From contig CAWFFB010000020.1 in the NCBI GenBank assembly GCA_963814975.1, positions 1 to 64,000 on the forward strand: a DNA stretch of 64,000 bases, given 5' to 3'. How positions within the stretch are numbered: the first letter of the stretch is position 1; each line of letters starts with the position of its first letter. Below are positions 44,502-53,146 of the stretch, piece by piece. This DNA is from CAVUXJ01 sp963814975 (lineage in GTDB: Bacteria > Acidobacteriota > Vicinamibacteria > Vicinamibacterales > CAVVIG01). Under the pieces are notes generated by a model, which saw only the letters and a program-made list of their open reading frames with translations, ran no database searches and was not told the origin of the DNA. The translations under genes and the position numbers were made by a program.

Positions 44502-45071
44502 ATGGAATTGACGCGCGCCGCCGCATGGCAATTGCTGACCGAGTACACCCGAAGCGACAGCCTGTTGAAGCACGCGCTCGCCGTCGAGGCCGCGGTGCGC
44601 GGTTACGCGCGCCAGTTCGCCGAGAACGAAGAGGAATGGGGCATTGTCGGGCTCCTGCACGATTTCGACTACGAGCGCTGGCCCAGCCTGGAGGATCATC
44701 CCTTTCGCGGCGCCGAGATTCTCAAGGAGAAGGGCTATCCCGAATGGGTGGTTCGCGCCATCCTGTCCCACGCCGATTACAGCGGCGTGCCGCGCGAGGG
44801 ACGCCTCGAGAAGACGCTCTTCGCCTGCGACGAGATGGCGGGGTTCGTCACGGCGGCCTCGCTCGTGCGCCCGAGCAAGAGCGTGCTCGACCTCGAATCG
44901 TCTTCGGTCGTGAAGCGGATGAAGGACAAGGCATTCGCCAAGGGCGTGAAGCGCGACGATCTGCGTGCCGGCGCCGAACTGCTGGGGCTCCCGCTCGACG
45001 AGCACATCCGCAACGTCATCACCTTCCTGCGCGAGCGGGCGGACGACCTCGGACTGCGTGGCAGCCTGTAA
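44502..45071 (+). CDS. HD-domain hydrolase
   Basis: The 189-residue protein contains the HD-superfamily metal site: SLLKHALAVEAAVRGYARQ (first His), VGLLHDFDYERWP (His-Asp) and a later SHADYSGVPREG. Proteins of this type (COG2316-like) are predicted phosphohydrolases without a known substrate. It heads a plus-strand operon with an ABC export system whose first ATPase starts 20 bp after its stop. Confidence 0.85.
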   Translation: MELTRAAAWQLLTEYTRSDSLLKHALAVEAAVRGYARQFAENEEEWGIVGLLHDFDYERWPSLEDHPFRGAEILKEKGYPEWVVRAILSHADYSGVPREGRLEKTLFACDEMAGFVTAASLVRPSKSVLDLESSSVVKRMKDKAFAKGVKRDDLRAGAELLGLPLDEHIRNVITFLRERADDLGLRGSL

Positions 45072-45091
45072 CCGGATCCTTCGAGCCCCTG

Positions 45092-46063
45092 GTGCCAGAC
45101 ACCGACACTGAAGTTTCCGTTCGCGACCCGGTGGTGACGCTCGATGCCGTCACCGTGGCGTATGGTCGGCAGCCGGCGCTGCAGGAGGTGACCGCGTCCT
45201 TCGCCGCCGGCGCCGTCGGGTTGCTCGGACCGAACGGGGCCGGCAAGAGCACCATGATCAAGGCGCTGCTCGGCTTCATGGTGCCGGCCCGGGGACGCAT
45301 CCAGGTCCTCGGGCTCGACGTTGCGGTGTCGCCGCTCGAGATCCGGAGGCGGGTCGGCTACATGCCCGAGAGCGACGCGCACATTCCCGGCATGAACGCC
45401 GTCTCCTTCGTGGCGTATTGCGGCGAATTGTCAGGACTCCCGCGCGCCGATTCGATCCAGCGCGCGCACGAAGCGCTGTTCTACGTCGGTCTCGGGGAGG
45501 CACGCTATCGCAACGTGGAAACGTATTCGACCGGGATGAAGCAGCGCATCAAGCTGGCGCAGGCCCTGGTGCACGACCCGGATCTGCTGTTTCTCGACGA
45601 GCCCACCAACGGCATGGACCCCAAGGGCCGGGACGAGATGCTCGACCTGGTGTGCGACCTCGTGCGCGAGAAGGGCATCAACCTGGTTCTCTCGTCTCAT
45701 CTGATGCCCGACGTCGAACGCACGTGCGATCACGTGATCGTCATGGATAAAGGACGGATCGCGGCACAGGGTTCGATTGCGGCCCTCAAGCAGGCGCGCG
45801 GGCGCGTCTACGAGTTGCGGGTGAAGGCATCGGCGGATTCCGTGACGGTGCCGATCTTCGTCGAACAGCTGCACGCGGCCGGCTTCGAGTGTCACGCCAC
45901 AGACGACGACGTGATGCGGGTCTTCGTTCCTGGCGAGGGCGGCGCCCGCCAGTTGTTCGTGCTCGCCGCCGCGGCCGGCGTGCAGGTTCGTCACCTCCGC
46001 CCGAGTGTTCCGACGCTCGAGGACGTGTTCGCGAAAGCGGTTGGAGAGGCACAGGGCGGCTAA
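45092..46063 (+). CDS. ABC transporter ATP-binding protein (first)
   Basis: The 323-residue ATPase has Walker A GPNGAGKST, a Q-loop, the signature YSTGMKQRIKLAQALVHDP, Walker B LLFLDEPTNGMDP and a switch His (LSSHLMPDVER). A C-terminal domain (about 225-320) follows, as in NatA/CcmA-type exporters. It starts at GTG 45092 (VPDTDTEVSV). The frame is open far upstream, but that part is a shadow of the HD gene. The downstream permease, second ATPase and second permease form the likely complex. Confidence 0.9.
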   Translation: MPDTDTEVSVRDPVVTLDAVTVAYGRQPALQEVTASFAAGAVGLLGPNGAGKSTMIKALLGFMVPARGRIQVLGLDVAVSPLEIRRRVGYMPESDAHIPGMNAVSFVAYCGELSGLPRADSIQRAHEALFYVGLGEARYRNVETYSTGMKQRIKLAQALVHDPDLLFLDEPTNGMDPKGRDEMLDLVCDLVREKGINLVLSSHLMPDVERTCDHVIVMDKGRIAAQGSIAALKQARGRVYELRVKASADSVTVPIFVEQLHAAGFECHATDDDVMRVFVPGEGGARQLFVLAAAAGVQVRHLRPSVPTLEDVFAKAVGEAQGG

Positions 46064-46165
46064 CCACGAAGATTCAAAGCGCACGAAGCCTCATCGGGAC
46101 GAATCGGTGCTTCGCGTTCGCTGTGGCTTCATGGGTTGGAGTCGGTGCGTTGAAAAGGTGTTCGA
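46064..46165. repeat. Inverted word repeat between ABC genes
   Basis: The left arm (46064-46090) has CCACGAAGATTCAAAGCG and CACGAAGCC. The right arm (about 46106-46141), on the opposite strand, has CCCATGAAGCCACAGCG and CGCGAAGCACC. The word is again CACGAAG. The repeat lies inside an operon, between the first ATPase and the first permease gene. Confidence 0.55.
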
Positions 46166-46171
46166 AACCGT

Positions 46172-47011
46172 ATGCCCATTCATGATCAAGGCTACCGCCG
46201 GTACGGTGGACGCCGCGTTCCGCTTGGGCGTGCGTGGGCGGTGATTGCGTTGGCCGGCATCCGTACCGTGCTCGGCCAACGCCGGTTCATCGGGCTGCTC
46301 ATTCTCGCGTGGATTCCCTTCGTCGTCCGCGCGGTGCAGTTTTATTTCGCGGTCAACCTGCCGCAAGCGGCGTTCCTGACGCCGACGGCCGGGACCTTCC
46401 GCGAATTCCTCGATCAACAGCAGATCTTCGTATTCTTCATTACCGTATCGGTCGGCGCCGGGCTCATCGCGAACGACCGGCGCGCCAACGCGCTCCAGAT
46501 CTACCTGTCCAGGCCGCTGTCGCGATGGGAATACGTGGCCGGCAAGCTGGCCATCCTGATGGCGTTTCTTCTCCTCGTCACGTGGGTGCCGGCCATTGCG
46601 CTGCTCCTCGTCCAGGTGCTCTTCGCCGGAAACTTCGGTTTCTTTCGGACCAATCTCTACCTGTTTCCCGCGATCACCCTCTTCTCGTTCATCGAGGCGA
46701 TCATGATCGCCACCTCGATGCTCGCCCTTTCCTCGCTGTCGAACAGCAGCCGGTACGTCAGCATTCTGTATACGGCGCTCATCTTTTTCACGCCGGCGCT
46801 GTTCGGCGTCCTGCGGCTGGTCACTGGCAGCTCGGCGATCTCGTTGATGTCGTTCCCGGCGAACCTGCGTCAGGTCGGCAACGCCATTTTTCGTCTTCCC
46901 TTGCCGTACGACACACCGTGGGAGGTGTCGCTGCTGATGATCGTCGGCCTGATCGTCGGCTCCGTACTGATCCTCGAGCGTCGCGTCCGCGGCGTAGAGG
47001 TGATCGTGTGA
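46172..47011 (+). CDS. ABC transporter permease (first)
   Basis: The 279-residue protein begins with the cytoplasmic MPIHDQGYRRYGGRR, common in this permease type, and has about six membrane helices, with the ANDRRANALQIYLSRPLSRWEYVAGK loop typical of ABC-2 exporters. The start ATG 46172 follows the word-repeat spacer. It ends overlapping the second ATPase by four bases (GTGA). Confidence 0.87.
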   Translation: MPIHDQGYRRYGGRRVPLGRAWAVIALAGIRTVLGQRRFIGLLILAWIPFVVRAVQFYFAVNLPQAAFLTPTAGTFREFLDQQQIFVFFITVSVGAGLIANDRRANALQIYLSRPLSRWEYVAGKLAILMAFLLLVTWVPAIALLLVQVLFAGNFGFFRTNLYLFPAITLFSFIEAIMIATSMLALSSLSNSSRYVSILYTALIFFTPALFGVLRLVTGSSAISLMSFPANLRQVGNAIFRLPLPYDTPWEVSLLMIVGLIVGSVLILERRVRGVEVIV

Positions 47012-47937
47012 GCGAAGAGCGAGGGATCATCGAGGCGCAGAATGTCTCCAAATGGTACGGTCAGGTCATCGGTCTGAACGACGTCTCGATGAGCGTGCCC
47101 GCGGGTATCACCGGCCTTCTCGGGCCGAACGGCGCGGGCAAGTCGACGCTGATGAAGCTGATGACGGGCCAGCTGAAGCCGAGCCAGGGCCAGATCACCG
47201 TCCTCGGCGAGCGCATCTGGCAGAACCCCACCCTGTACTTCCGCATCGGGTTCTGCCCCGAGCAGGACGGGTTCTACGAGCGCATGACCGGCCTCGAGTG
47301 GCTGACGGCGCTGGTCCGGCTCAATGGCGCCGGCGACCGTGAGGCAGCCGAGATGGCCGCCCGCGCTCTCGAGCTCGTCGACCTCACCCCTGCCGCCGGA
47401 AAAAAGATCGGCGCGTACAGCAAAGGCATGCGGCAGCGTGTGAAGCTGGCGCAGGCGCTCGCGCACGATCCGGAGCTCCTGATCCTGGATGAGCCACTGG
47501 CGGGCATGGATCCGATCGCGCGCCGCAAGGCGATTCGGTTGATCAGGGACTGGGGCCGGTCGGGTAAGAGCGTCGTGGTCTCGAGCCACGTCCTTCACGA
47601 GATTGAGTCGATGACGTCCAGTATCCTGCTGATGAATCAAGGACGGATCCTGGCCGAGGGGAACGTCCATCAGATTCGGGACCTCATCGACAGGCATCCC
47701 CACACCGTCCACATCAAAGCGGACGAGACGCGCGCGCTGGCCCGAGAGTTTCTCGCCGCCGCCGACGTGCTCAGTCTGAAATTCGAGGATCAGGCGCTCG
47801 TGATTCAGACCTCGCGGCCTGACGCGTTCTATGCGCGGCTCACCGCCTATGCCGCCTCCGGTGAGTTCGGCGCAATTCATGAGATCACCTCGCCCGACGA
47901 CAACCTGCAGGCGGTCTTCCAGTATCTGGTGAAATGA
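47008..47937 (+). CDS. ABC transporter ATP-binding protein (second)
   Basis: The 309-residue ATPase has Walker A GPNGAGKST, FCPEQDGFYERMTGLEWL after the Q-loop, signature YSKGMRQRVKLAQALAHDP, Walker B LLILDEPLAGMDP and switch VVSSHVLHEIES. A C-terminal substrate or dimer domain follows. GTG 47008 overlaps the permease stop. With the first ATPase at 45092 the operon encodes a heteromeric or double ABC-2 exporter. Confidence 0.92.
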   Translation: MSEERGIIEAQNVSKWYGQVIGLNDVSMSVPAGITGLLGPNGAGKSTLMKLMTGQLKPSQGQITVLGERIWQNPTLYFRIGFCPEQDGFYERMTGLEWLTALVRLNGAGDREAAEMAARALELVDLTPAAGKKIGAYSKGMRQRVKLAQALAHDPELLILDEPLAGMDPIARRKAIRLIRDWGRSGKSVVVSSHVLHEIESMTSSILLMNQGRILAEGNVHQIRDLIDRHPHTVHIKADETRALAREFLAAADVLSLKFEDQALVIQTSRPDAFYARLTAYAASGEFGAIHEITSPDDNLQAVFQYLVK

Positions 47938-48782
47938 TGGCTCCGTCCCCGCCAGGCCGACCTGGCGTCCTGACGTCAGCGCTCAGGATTTTCGATCTGT
48001 CACTCAACCAGATGCTCTGGTCGCGCCGGTCGGTGTTCCTGGCGCTCCTGGTTGGCGGGCCGGTACTTCTCGCCGCGGCCATCAGGCTGGCGACGGATCT
48101 GGCGCCCCTCTTTCTCCACGCCCGCAGGGATCCACCGATCGAGGGCGCGACGCTGTTTGGGATGATGATCTGGCTGCTGTACGTCCGCATCATCGTCCCG
48201 GTGCTGGGCGTCTTCTACGGCACGGCACTGATCGCGGACGAAGTCGACGACAAGACGATTACGTATCTGTTCACCCGTCCGATTCCGCGGCGCGCGGTCC
48301 TAATCGGTAAATACCTCTCGTACCTGGCGTGCACGACGCTGCTGCTGCTGCCATCGGTGGTCGCGGTGTATTTCCTCATCGTGCCCATCAACGAAGGCAG
48401 CATTGGTCGATCATTCCCATTGCTGGTCGCGGATCTCGGGGTGCTCGTAGCCGGCTTGATTGCATACGGCGCGGTGTTCGCGCTGGTGGGCGCCAGGCTC
48501 AAGCGACCGTTGGTCCTCGGGCTGGTATTCGCATTCGGCTGGGAGCCGGGCGTCCTGCTGGTACCGGGCTACCTGAAGCGGGCCACCGTGGCGTATTATC
48601 TTCAGGCACTCCTCCCGCATGAGATGCCGCTGGACCCGGGGACGATCGGCGTCTTGACGCAGATGTTCGACCGATTTCCCTCCGCAACCGAGAGCCTCGC
48701 CTGGCTGGCGGCGGCGACCGTGAGTGCGCTCTGGCGGGCGAGCAGGGCCGTTGAGAATCGGGAATACGTGCTGGAACAGTAG
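47934..48782 (+). CDS. ABC transporter permease (second)
   Basis: The 282-residue protein has about six membrane helices and the ABC-2 motif LIADEVDDKTITYLFTRPIPRRAVLIGKYLSYL, which also appears in the first permease in diverged form. It starts at ATG 47934, overlapping the second ATPase stop (ATGA). The arrangement ATPase-permease-ATPase-permease suggests duplication of one export pair. Substrate unknown. Confidence 0.88.
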   Translation: MMAPSPPGRPGVLTSALRIFDLSLNQMLWSRRSVFLALLVGGPVLLAAAIRLATDLAPLFLHARRDPPIEGATLFGMMIWLLYVRIIVPVLGVFYGTALIADEVDDKTITYLFTRPIPRRAVLIGKYLSYLACTTLLLLPSVVAVYFLIVPINEGSIGRSFPLLVADLGVLVAGLIAYGAVFALVGARLKRPLVLGLVFAFGWEPGVLLVPGYLKRATVAYYLQALLPHEMPLDPGTIGVLTQMFDRFPSATESLAWLAAATVSALWRASRAVENREYVLEQ

Positions 48783-48816
48783 CGATCGCTGCATCGTCCA
48801 AGAACCTCGAGACCTC

Positions 48817-49806
48817 ATGACGTCCCGAACTCGAAATGTCGTGATCGCTTCGCTGCTGGTGGTGCTGGTCGGCCTGGGTACCGGTCTGGTCGCATATTAT
48901 GTGGGCTTCCCGACCAGCGCGTTCTTCGCCGATGAAGGTCCCGATGAGCTCCGCTTCGTGCCGGCGGATGCGACCCTTGTCGCATTCGGGAACGTGCACG
49001 AGATCATGACCTCCGACGTGCGCGAGCGCGCCCGGCGCGCGTTGCCGCGTCTGCCAAGAGGTCAGGAACAGTTTCGCGCCGAAACAGGGATCGACGTCGA
49101 AACGGATATCGACCGCGTGGTCGCGTGCCTCAGTCGTCCCGGCGTGGACGCCCCGACCGCTGGCCTGGTCCTCGCCCGCGGGCGGTTCGATGCGGGCAAG
49201 ATCGAGTCGCTGATGCGGGATCATGGCGCGACCGTCGTCGACTATCGAGACGTGCGCCTCATCACGGGCGCTGCGTCGTCGGCTCATCCCGGCGGTCTGT
49301 CTCTCGGGTTCATCGAACCAGGTCTCGTCGCGGTCGGCAGCGCGGCGTTGGTCCGGAGCGCCATCGACCTGAAACACGGCGGCAGGGGCATCACGACCAA
49401 CGACGACATCATGAATCGCGTCAGGTCGCTCGACGCCGGCGATGCCTGGGTCGTTGGCCGGTTCGAGGCGCTTTCCTCCCAGGCGAACCTTCCGCGCGGC
49501 CTGGCCGCGCAGCTGCTCCCCATTACATGGGTTTCGGCAACCGCCCACCTCAATGGCGGGTTGCAGGGCGTATTGCGTGCGGAGACGAGTGACGAGGCGT
49601 CCGCGACCACCCTGCGAGACCTGGTACGCGGGTTCCTGGCGTTCGCGAAGCTGAAGGCGGGTTCGAGGCCAGAGATCCAGACCCTTGTGCAGTCGGTGAA
49701 CCTCGGTGGTACCGGGACCACTGTGACACTCTCGTTCAGCCTCCCCTTGGAGATCTTCGACCTGTTAGGGACCGCGATGGGTCACGATATCGTGAAACCG
49801 CGCTGA
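48817..49806 (+). CDS. Membrane-anchored hypothetical protein
   Basis: The 329-residue protein has a short basic N-terminus and one membrane helix (VVIASLLVVLVGLGTGLVAYYVGF), then an extracytoplasmic domain starting DELRFVPADATLVAFGNVHEIM. The phrase 'PADATLVAFANV' recurs in uncharacterised acidobacterial proteins that resemble large bacterial DUF3352-like folds; family assignment is tentative. ATG 48817 is the sensible start. It lies 34 bp after the ABC operon and may belong to it. Confidence 0.7.
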   Translation: MTSRTRNVVIASLLVVLVGLGTGLVAYYVGFPTSAFFADEGPDELRFVPADATLVAFGNVHEIMTSDVRERARRALPRLPRGQEQFRAETGIDVETDIDRVVACLSRPGVDAPTAGLVLARGRFDAGKIESLMRDHGATVVDYRDVRLITGAASSAHPGGLSLGFIEPGLVAVGSAALVRSAIDLKHGGRGITTNDDIMNRVRSLDAGDAWVVGRFEALSSQANLPRGLAAQLLPITWVSATAHLNGGLQGVLRAETSDEASATTLRDLVRGFLAFAKLKAGSRPEIQTLVQSVNLGGTGTTVTLSFSLPLEIFDLLGTAMGHDIVKPR

Positions 49807-49917
49807 CGCGGGCGGCTGCCGACAGCCTCGCTTCGTAGTTTTTCTCTCTCCGGAACCTTCGCCACTTCTTCTCTCCGGTAAATGGAAGCGCCCCCCAATC
49901 CGTAATTCGGAATACCG

Positions 49918-50319
49918 ATGACAGACCTGGTGTTCTTTTACGGCACTCTCATGAGCGGCTTCAGCCGGCCCGGCCGCTCGACCCTCGATCGGATCCTGGT
50001 GCCCGTGGGCCGCGGGTGGATCGGCGCCGCACTGTTCGATCTCGGTATCTATCCCGCCGCTATCCCTGCGAGCGACAGCCGTGTTTGGGGCGAGGTGTAT
50101 CAGATGCTGGATGCCGACGCCGTTCTAAGCTCGACCGATGAGCTCGAAGGAGTCAATCCTACCGAGTCCGACTCCAGCCTCTACACCCGCGCGGAAACCC
50201 TCGTCACGTTGGAGGATGGGCGTGCGATCACCGCTTGGGTCTACTTCTACAATGCCCCCCTGGGACGGGCCGAGCGTATTGCCTCCGGCGATTACCGCGA
50301 GCATCTGAAGGCAAAATAG
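49918..50319 (+). CDS. Gamma-glutamylcyclotransferase-like (AIG2/GGCT) protein
   Basis: The 133-residue protein opens with FFYGTLMSGFSRPGRS, the YGTL substrate loop of the GGCT-like fold. It keeps the catalytic Glu in TDELEGVNP, followed by TLEDGRAITAWVYFYN. It may cyclise gamma-glutamyl amines or act on related dipeptides. Isolated gene, with a 110-bp spacer before it and no clear partner. Confidence 0.85.
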   Translation: MTDLVFFYGTLMSGFSRPGRSTLDRILVPVGRGWIGAALFDLGIYPAAIPASDSRVWGEVYQMLDADAVLSSTDELEGVNPTESDSSLYTRAETLVTLEDGRAITAWVYFYNAPLGRAERIASGDYREHLKAK

Positions 50320-50559
50320 CCACACTCCGCCACGTCGAAAGCCGCGCGATAGCCGGATAGGATAGGAAGGAAGTACGTCGTCACTGCGGTGAAAACCGCT
50401 GTAGGGGGAACTTCTGCGGTCGCCTGCCCAACTTCAGATAGGCTCCGGACGAATGTGCAGATGCGCCGATGACGCGGACGAGGGAGGTCCAGCGGACGCG
50501 GCATGCCCAGCTGCCTGCACTCGCCGATCTTTTCCATGCTTGCCGGGTGTGAACGATCT
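50320..50559. other. Spacer between GGCT and PilZ genes
   Basis: No gene is supported. A GCGGTGAAAACCGC hairpin (about 50387-50400) is followed by a further GC-rich inverted segment. It could end the two convergent transcripts. I looked for a c-di-GMP riboswitch because of the PilZ gene and did not find its conserved elements. Confidence 0.35.
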
Positions 50560-50943
50560 CTAGCCGGTGCGGCGGCCGTCCTTGATGGCGTCGATGAACT
50601 CGGCAATCACCGAGTAAACTCGGTCCGACAACTCGATGAATTCGACGCCGGAACGGTAAGTGACGAACTCCTGGTCGACGTCGCTGATGCTGCAATGGAC
50701 GACCCGGCCCTTGACGACGATAGAGCGGTCGCCCAGGGTAAGCCGCAGTTCGTGCAGTGAGTCCAGCTGGAGGCGAAACGCGGTCTCGACCTGGGCGCCT
50801 CCGCAGCCCAGCTCCTTGATGGCCATTGGCTCGAACACCATGACCTCGCCGTGGAGCTCCCCCAGAATCTCGAGGCGCTCGCTGTCGCGTGTGTTGTCGA
50901 GATCTGGCTTGGAATCTCCCGGCGTCGCCGGGTCGCGCACCAT
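50560..50943 (-). CDS. PilZ-domain protein
   Basis: The 127-residue protein is a single PilZ-like domain: MAIKELGCGGAQVETAFRLQ, LHELRLTLGDRSIVVKGRVVHCSI and RSGVEFIELSDRVYSVIAEFI. The usual RxxxR of c-di-GMP binding is not clear in the N-terminal part, so binding is uncertain. It lies directly downstream of the receiver-domain gene on the same strand and probably shares its transcript. Confidence 0.78.
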   Translation of the reverse strand: MVRDPATPGDSKPDLDNTRDSERLEILGELHGEVMVFEPMAIKELGCGGAQVETAFRLQLDSLHELRLTLGDRSIVVKGRVVHCSISDVDQEFVTYRSGVEFIELSDRVYSVIAEFIDAIKDGRRTG

Positions 50944-50989
50944 GCGACCCGGACTATATCACGAGGGGATTCGGCGAGCCGGTCGCCGG

Positions 50990-51404
50990 TCAGTTCATGC
51001 GTAGAGCAGGCTTGGGGGTAAACATCTCGCCATCCGAGAAATCCGTGGACGTCCCCATCGGCGTCGTGGCCTTCATGCTCGTTCGCGTAGGTCAGGACAG
51101 GGATCCCGCGCGTTTCGTCGTCCAGCTTCAACATCGACAGAACCTGGAAGCCGTCCATCTCCTCGATCCGCACGCAAAGGATGACGAGGTTTGGCTGCAC
51201 ACGCTTGATTTGCGAGTAGGCGTGGTCGTTGGATTCCACGAACACGATGTCGTAGCGCCCGGCGTCGAGCGCCGTCTCGAGCAACTCCAGGATTTCGGAG
51301 CTGCCGTTGACGATGACTACCTTCTGGGCGCTGGCTCCCGGCGCGATACCAGACCCTCGAAGGTTTGAAAGTGTGACGCCTGTAGTTACGCCATTCGTCA
51401 GCAT
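50990..51404 (-). CDS. Degenerate receiver-domain protein, with apparent frameshift
   Basis: The protein begins MLTNGVTTGVTLSN and contains a response-regulator receiver fold (KVVIVNGSSEILELLETALDAG, PNLVILCVRIEEMDGFQVLSML, GIPVLTYANEHEGHD). The phosphoacceptor Asp position is Cys (LCV instead of LDV), so normal phosphorylation is impossible. Near 51043 a one-base shift is needed to keep the domain: the neighbouring frame supplies DFSDGEMFTPKPALRMN, with the conserved Lys, and stops at 50990. Without the shift the frame runs on into the PilZ gene out of register. Confidence 0.7.
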
Positions 51405-51628
51405 CTCTAGTCCGTCTCCATCGGACGCTGACAGGTAATTCAGGAACCGTGCCAGGCAGGCGGCATCAGAATGTCCATGTTTTCAGGAGTTCGTGAAGGC
51501 GGGGGAGCAGGCTTCGGGCTGATGACCACGGAAGGGGGCACTAGTGACGATGACGGAACCTGTTCTGCGGCAGAGGTTTCGACACACGGTTGCGCGCCGT
51601 GTCTGCAGTACGGCAATCTCGGTGACAT

Positions 51629-53119
51629 ATGTCTGCCTACCACAACTTCGTCGATGGCGCGTGGGTGACCTCGGTTTCGGGCGAGGTGTTCGAAAACAGA
51701 AACCCTGCCGATCCCGACGATCTCATAGGGACGTTTCAGCAATCCATCGCGGCGGACGCCGAACGCGCCATAGACGCTGCCCGCCGGGCGTATGCGACCT
51801 GGCGGCTGGTACCCGCGCCACGCCGCGCCGAAGTGCTTTTCCGCGCCGGCCAGCTTTTGAGCGCTTGCAAGGAATCGCTCGCTCGAGACATGACGCGCGA
51901 GATGGGCAAGGTACTCGCCGAGACGCGCGGCGACGTTCAGGAAGCGATTGACATGACGTTCTTCATGGCGGGTGAGGGACGGCGTCAATACGGGCAGACC
52001 GTTCCCTCGGAGCTCCGGGACAAGTTCGCGATGTCGGTCCGCCAGCCGGTCGGGGTCTGCGCCGTGATCACGCCGTGGAATTTTCCAATGGCCATCCCAT
52101 CCTGGAAAATCATGCCGGCGCTCGTCTGCGGCAATACTGTCGTGTTCAAGCCGGCGACGCTGACGCCTCTCTCCGCGGTCAACTTCGTCAAGATCCTGGC
52201 AGAGGCGGGTGTTCCCAGGGGTGTCGTCAATCTCGTCACCGGGGGCGGCGACGCCGTGGGTACGGCGATGACGGCGGCCGATGCGGTGCGCGTGGTGTCG
52301 TTTACCGGCTCGACCGAGGTGGGCCGGACCGTGTCCGTGAAGGCGGCGCCCTTATTCAAGAAGGTGCACCTCGAGATGGGTGGCAAGAACGTGATCATGG
52401 TCATGGACGACGCCAATCTCGAGTTGGCGGTCGAAGGGTGCCTGTGGGGAGGCTTCGGAACGACCGGGCAGCGCTGCACCGCCGCAAGCCGGATTGTCGT
52501 TCATCATGAAGTGTACCGGGCATTCCTGGATCGCTTCGTCCAACGGGCGGCGGCATTACGTGTAGGGGAGGGCCTCGACCCGGCCGTCCAGATGGGACCA
52601 CTCGTCAGCGAGGGCCAGCGAGAAACCGTGATCAACTACATCGGCATCGGCCGGCGCGAGGGGGCGACGCTCGTGTGCGGCGGGCACGCGCTCACAGACG
52701 GTCCGTACGCGAAGGGACATTTTCACGAGCCGACGATCTTCGCCGACGTCGCTCCGTCGATGCGCATCGCGCAGGAGGAGATCTTCGGACCCGTTGTCTC
52801 CGTCATCCCCTGCCGATCGCTTGATGAGGCGGTCGAAATCGGCAACAACGTTCAATACGGGCTGTCGGCGTCAATCTATACTCAGGATGTGAACGCGGCG
52901 TTCGCCGCCATGCGTGATCTCGATACCGGCATCTTCTACGTGAATGCGCCGACGATCGGCGCGGAAGTGCATCTGCCGTTTGGCGGCACCAAGGCGACCG
53001 GCAACGGCCACCGTGAAGCGGGGACCGCCGCACTCGACGTCTTCTCGGAATGGAAGTCGATCTACGTCGACTTCAGCGGCCGGCTGCAGCGCGCGCAGAT
53101 CGATCCGATGGAGATATAG
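51629..53119 (+). CDS. NAD(P)-dependent aldehyde dehydrogenase
   Basis: The 496-residue protein has VCAVITPWNFPMAIPSWK (cofactor strand), FTGSTEVGRTVSV, LEMGGKN with the general-base Glu, catalytic Cys283 in TTGQRCTAASRIV, and QEEIFGPVVSV. The C-terminus VNAPTIGAEVHLPFGGTKATGNGHREAG resembles semialdehyde dehydrogenases (ALDH7 / alpha-aminoadipate or alpha-ketoglutarate semialdehyde types). The substrate is inferred only loosely. It lies 27 bp before a LeuB-like gene. Confidence 0.9.
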   Translation: MSAYHNFVDGAWVTSVSGEVFENRNPADPDDLIGTFQQSIAADAERAIDAARRAYATWRLVPAPRRAEVLFRAGQLLSACKESLARDMTREMGKVLAETRGDVQEAIDMTFFMAGEGRRQYGQTVPSELRDKFAMSVRQPVGVCAVITPWNFPMAIPSWKIMPALVCGNTVVFKPATLTPLSAVNFVKILAEAGVPRGVVNLVTGGGDAVGTAMTAADAVRVVSFTGSTEVGRTVSVKAAPLFKKVHLEMGGKNVIMVMDDANLELAVEGCLWGGFGTTGQRCTAASRIVVHHEVYRAFLDRFVQRAAALRVGEGLDPAVQMGPLVSEGQRETVINYIGIGRREGATLVCGGHALTDGPYAKGHFHEPTIFADVAPSMRIAQEEIFGPVVSVIPCRSLDEAVEIGNNVQYGLSASIYTQDVNAAFAAMRDLDTGIFYVNAPTIGAEVHLPFGGTKATGNGHREAGTAALDVFSEWKSIYVDFSGRLQRAQIDPMEI

Positions 53120-53146
53120 GTCAGTCGACTGTGAACCTCATCCTCC

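Noticed and set aside
50320..50559. Possible c-di-GMP riboswitch near the PilZ gene
   Set aside because: The conserved GEMM elements are not present; only simple hairpins were seen.
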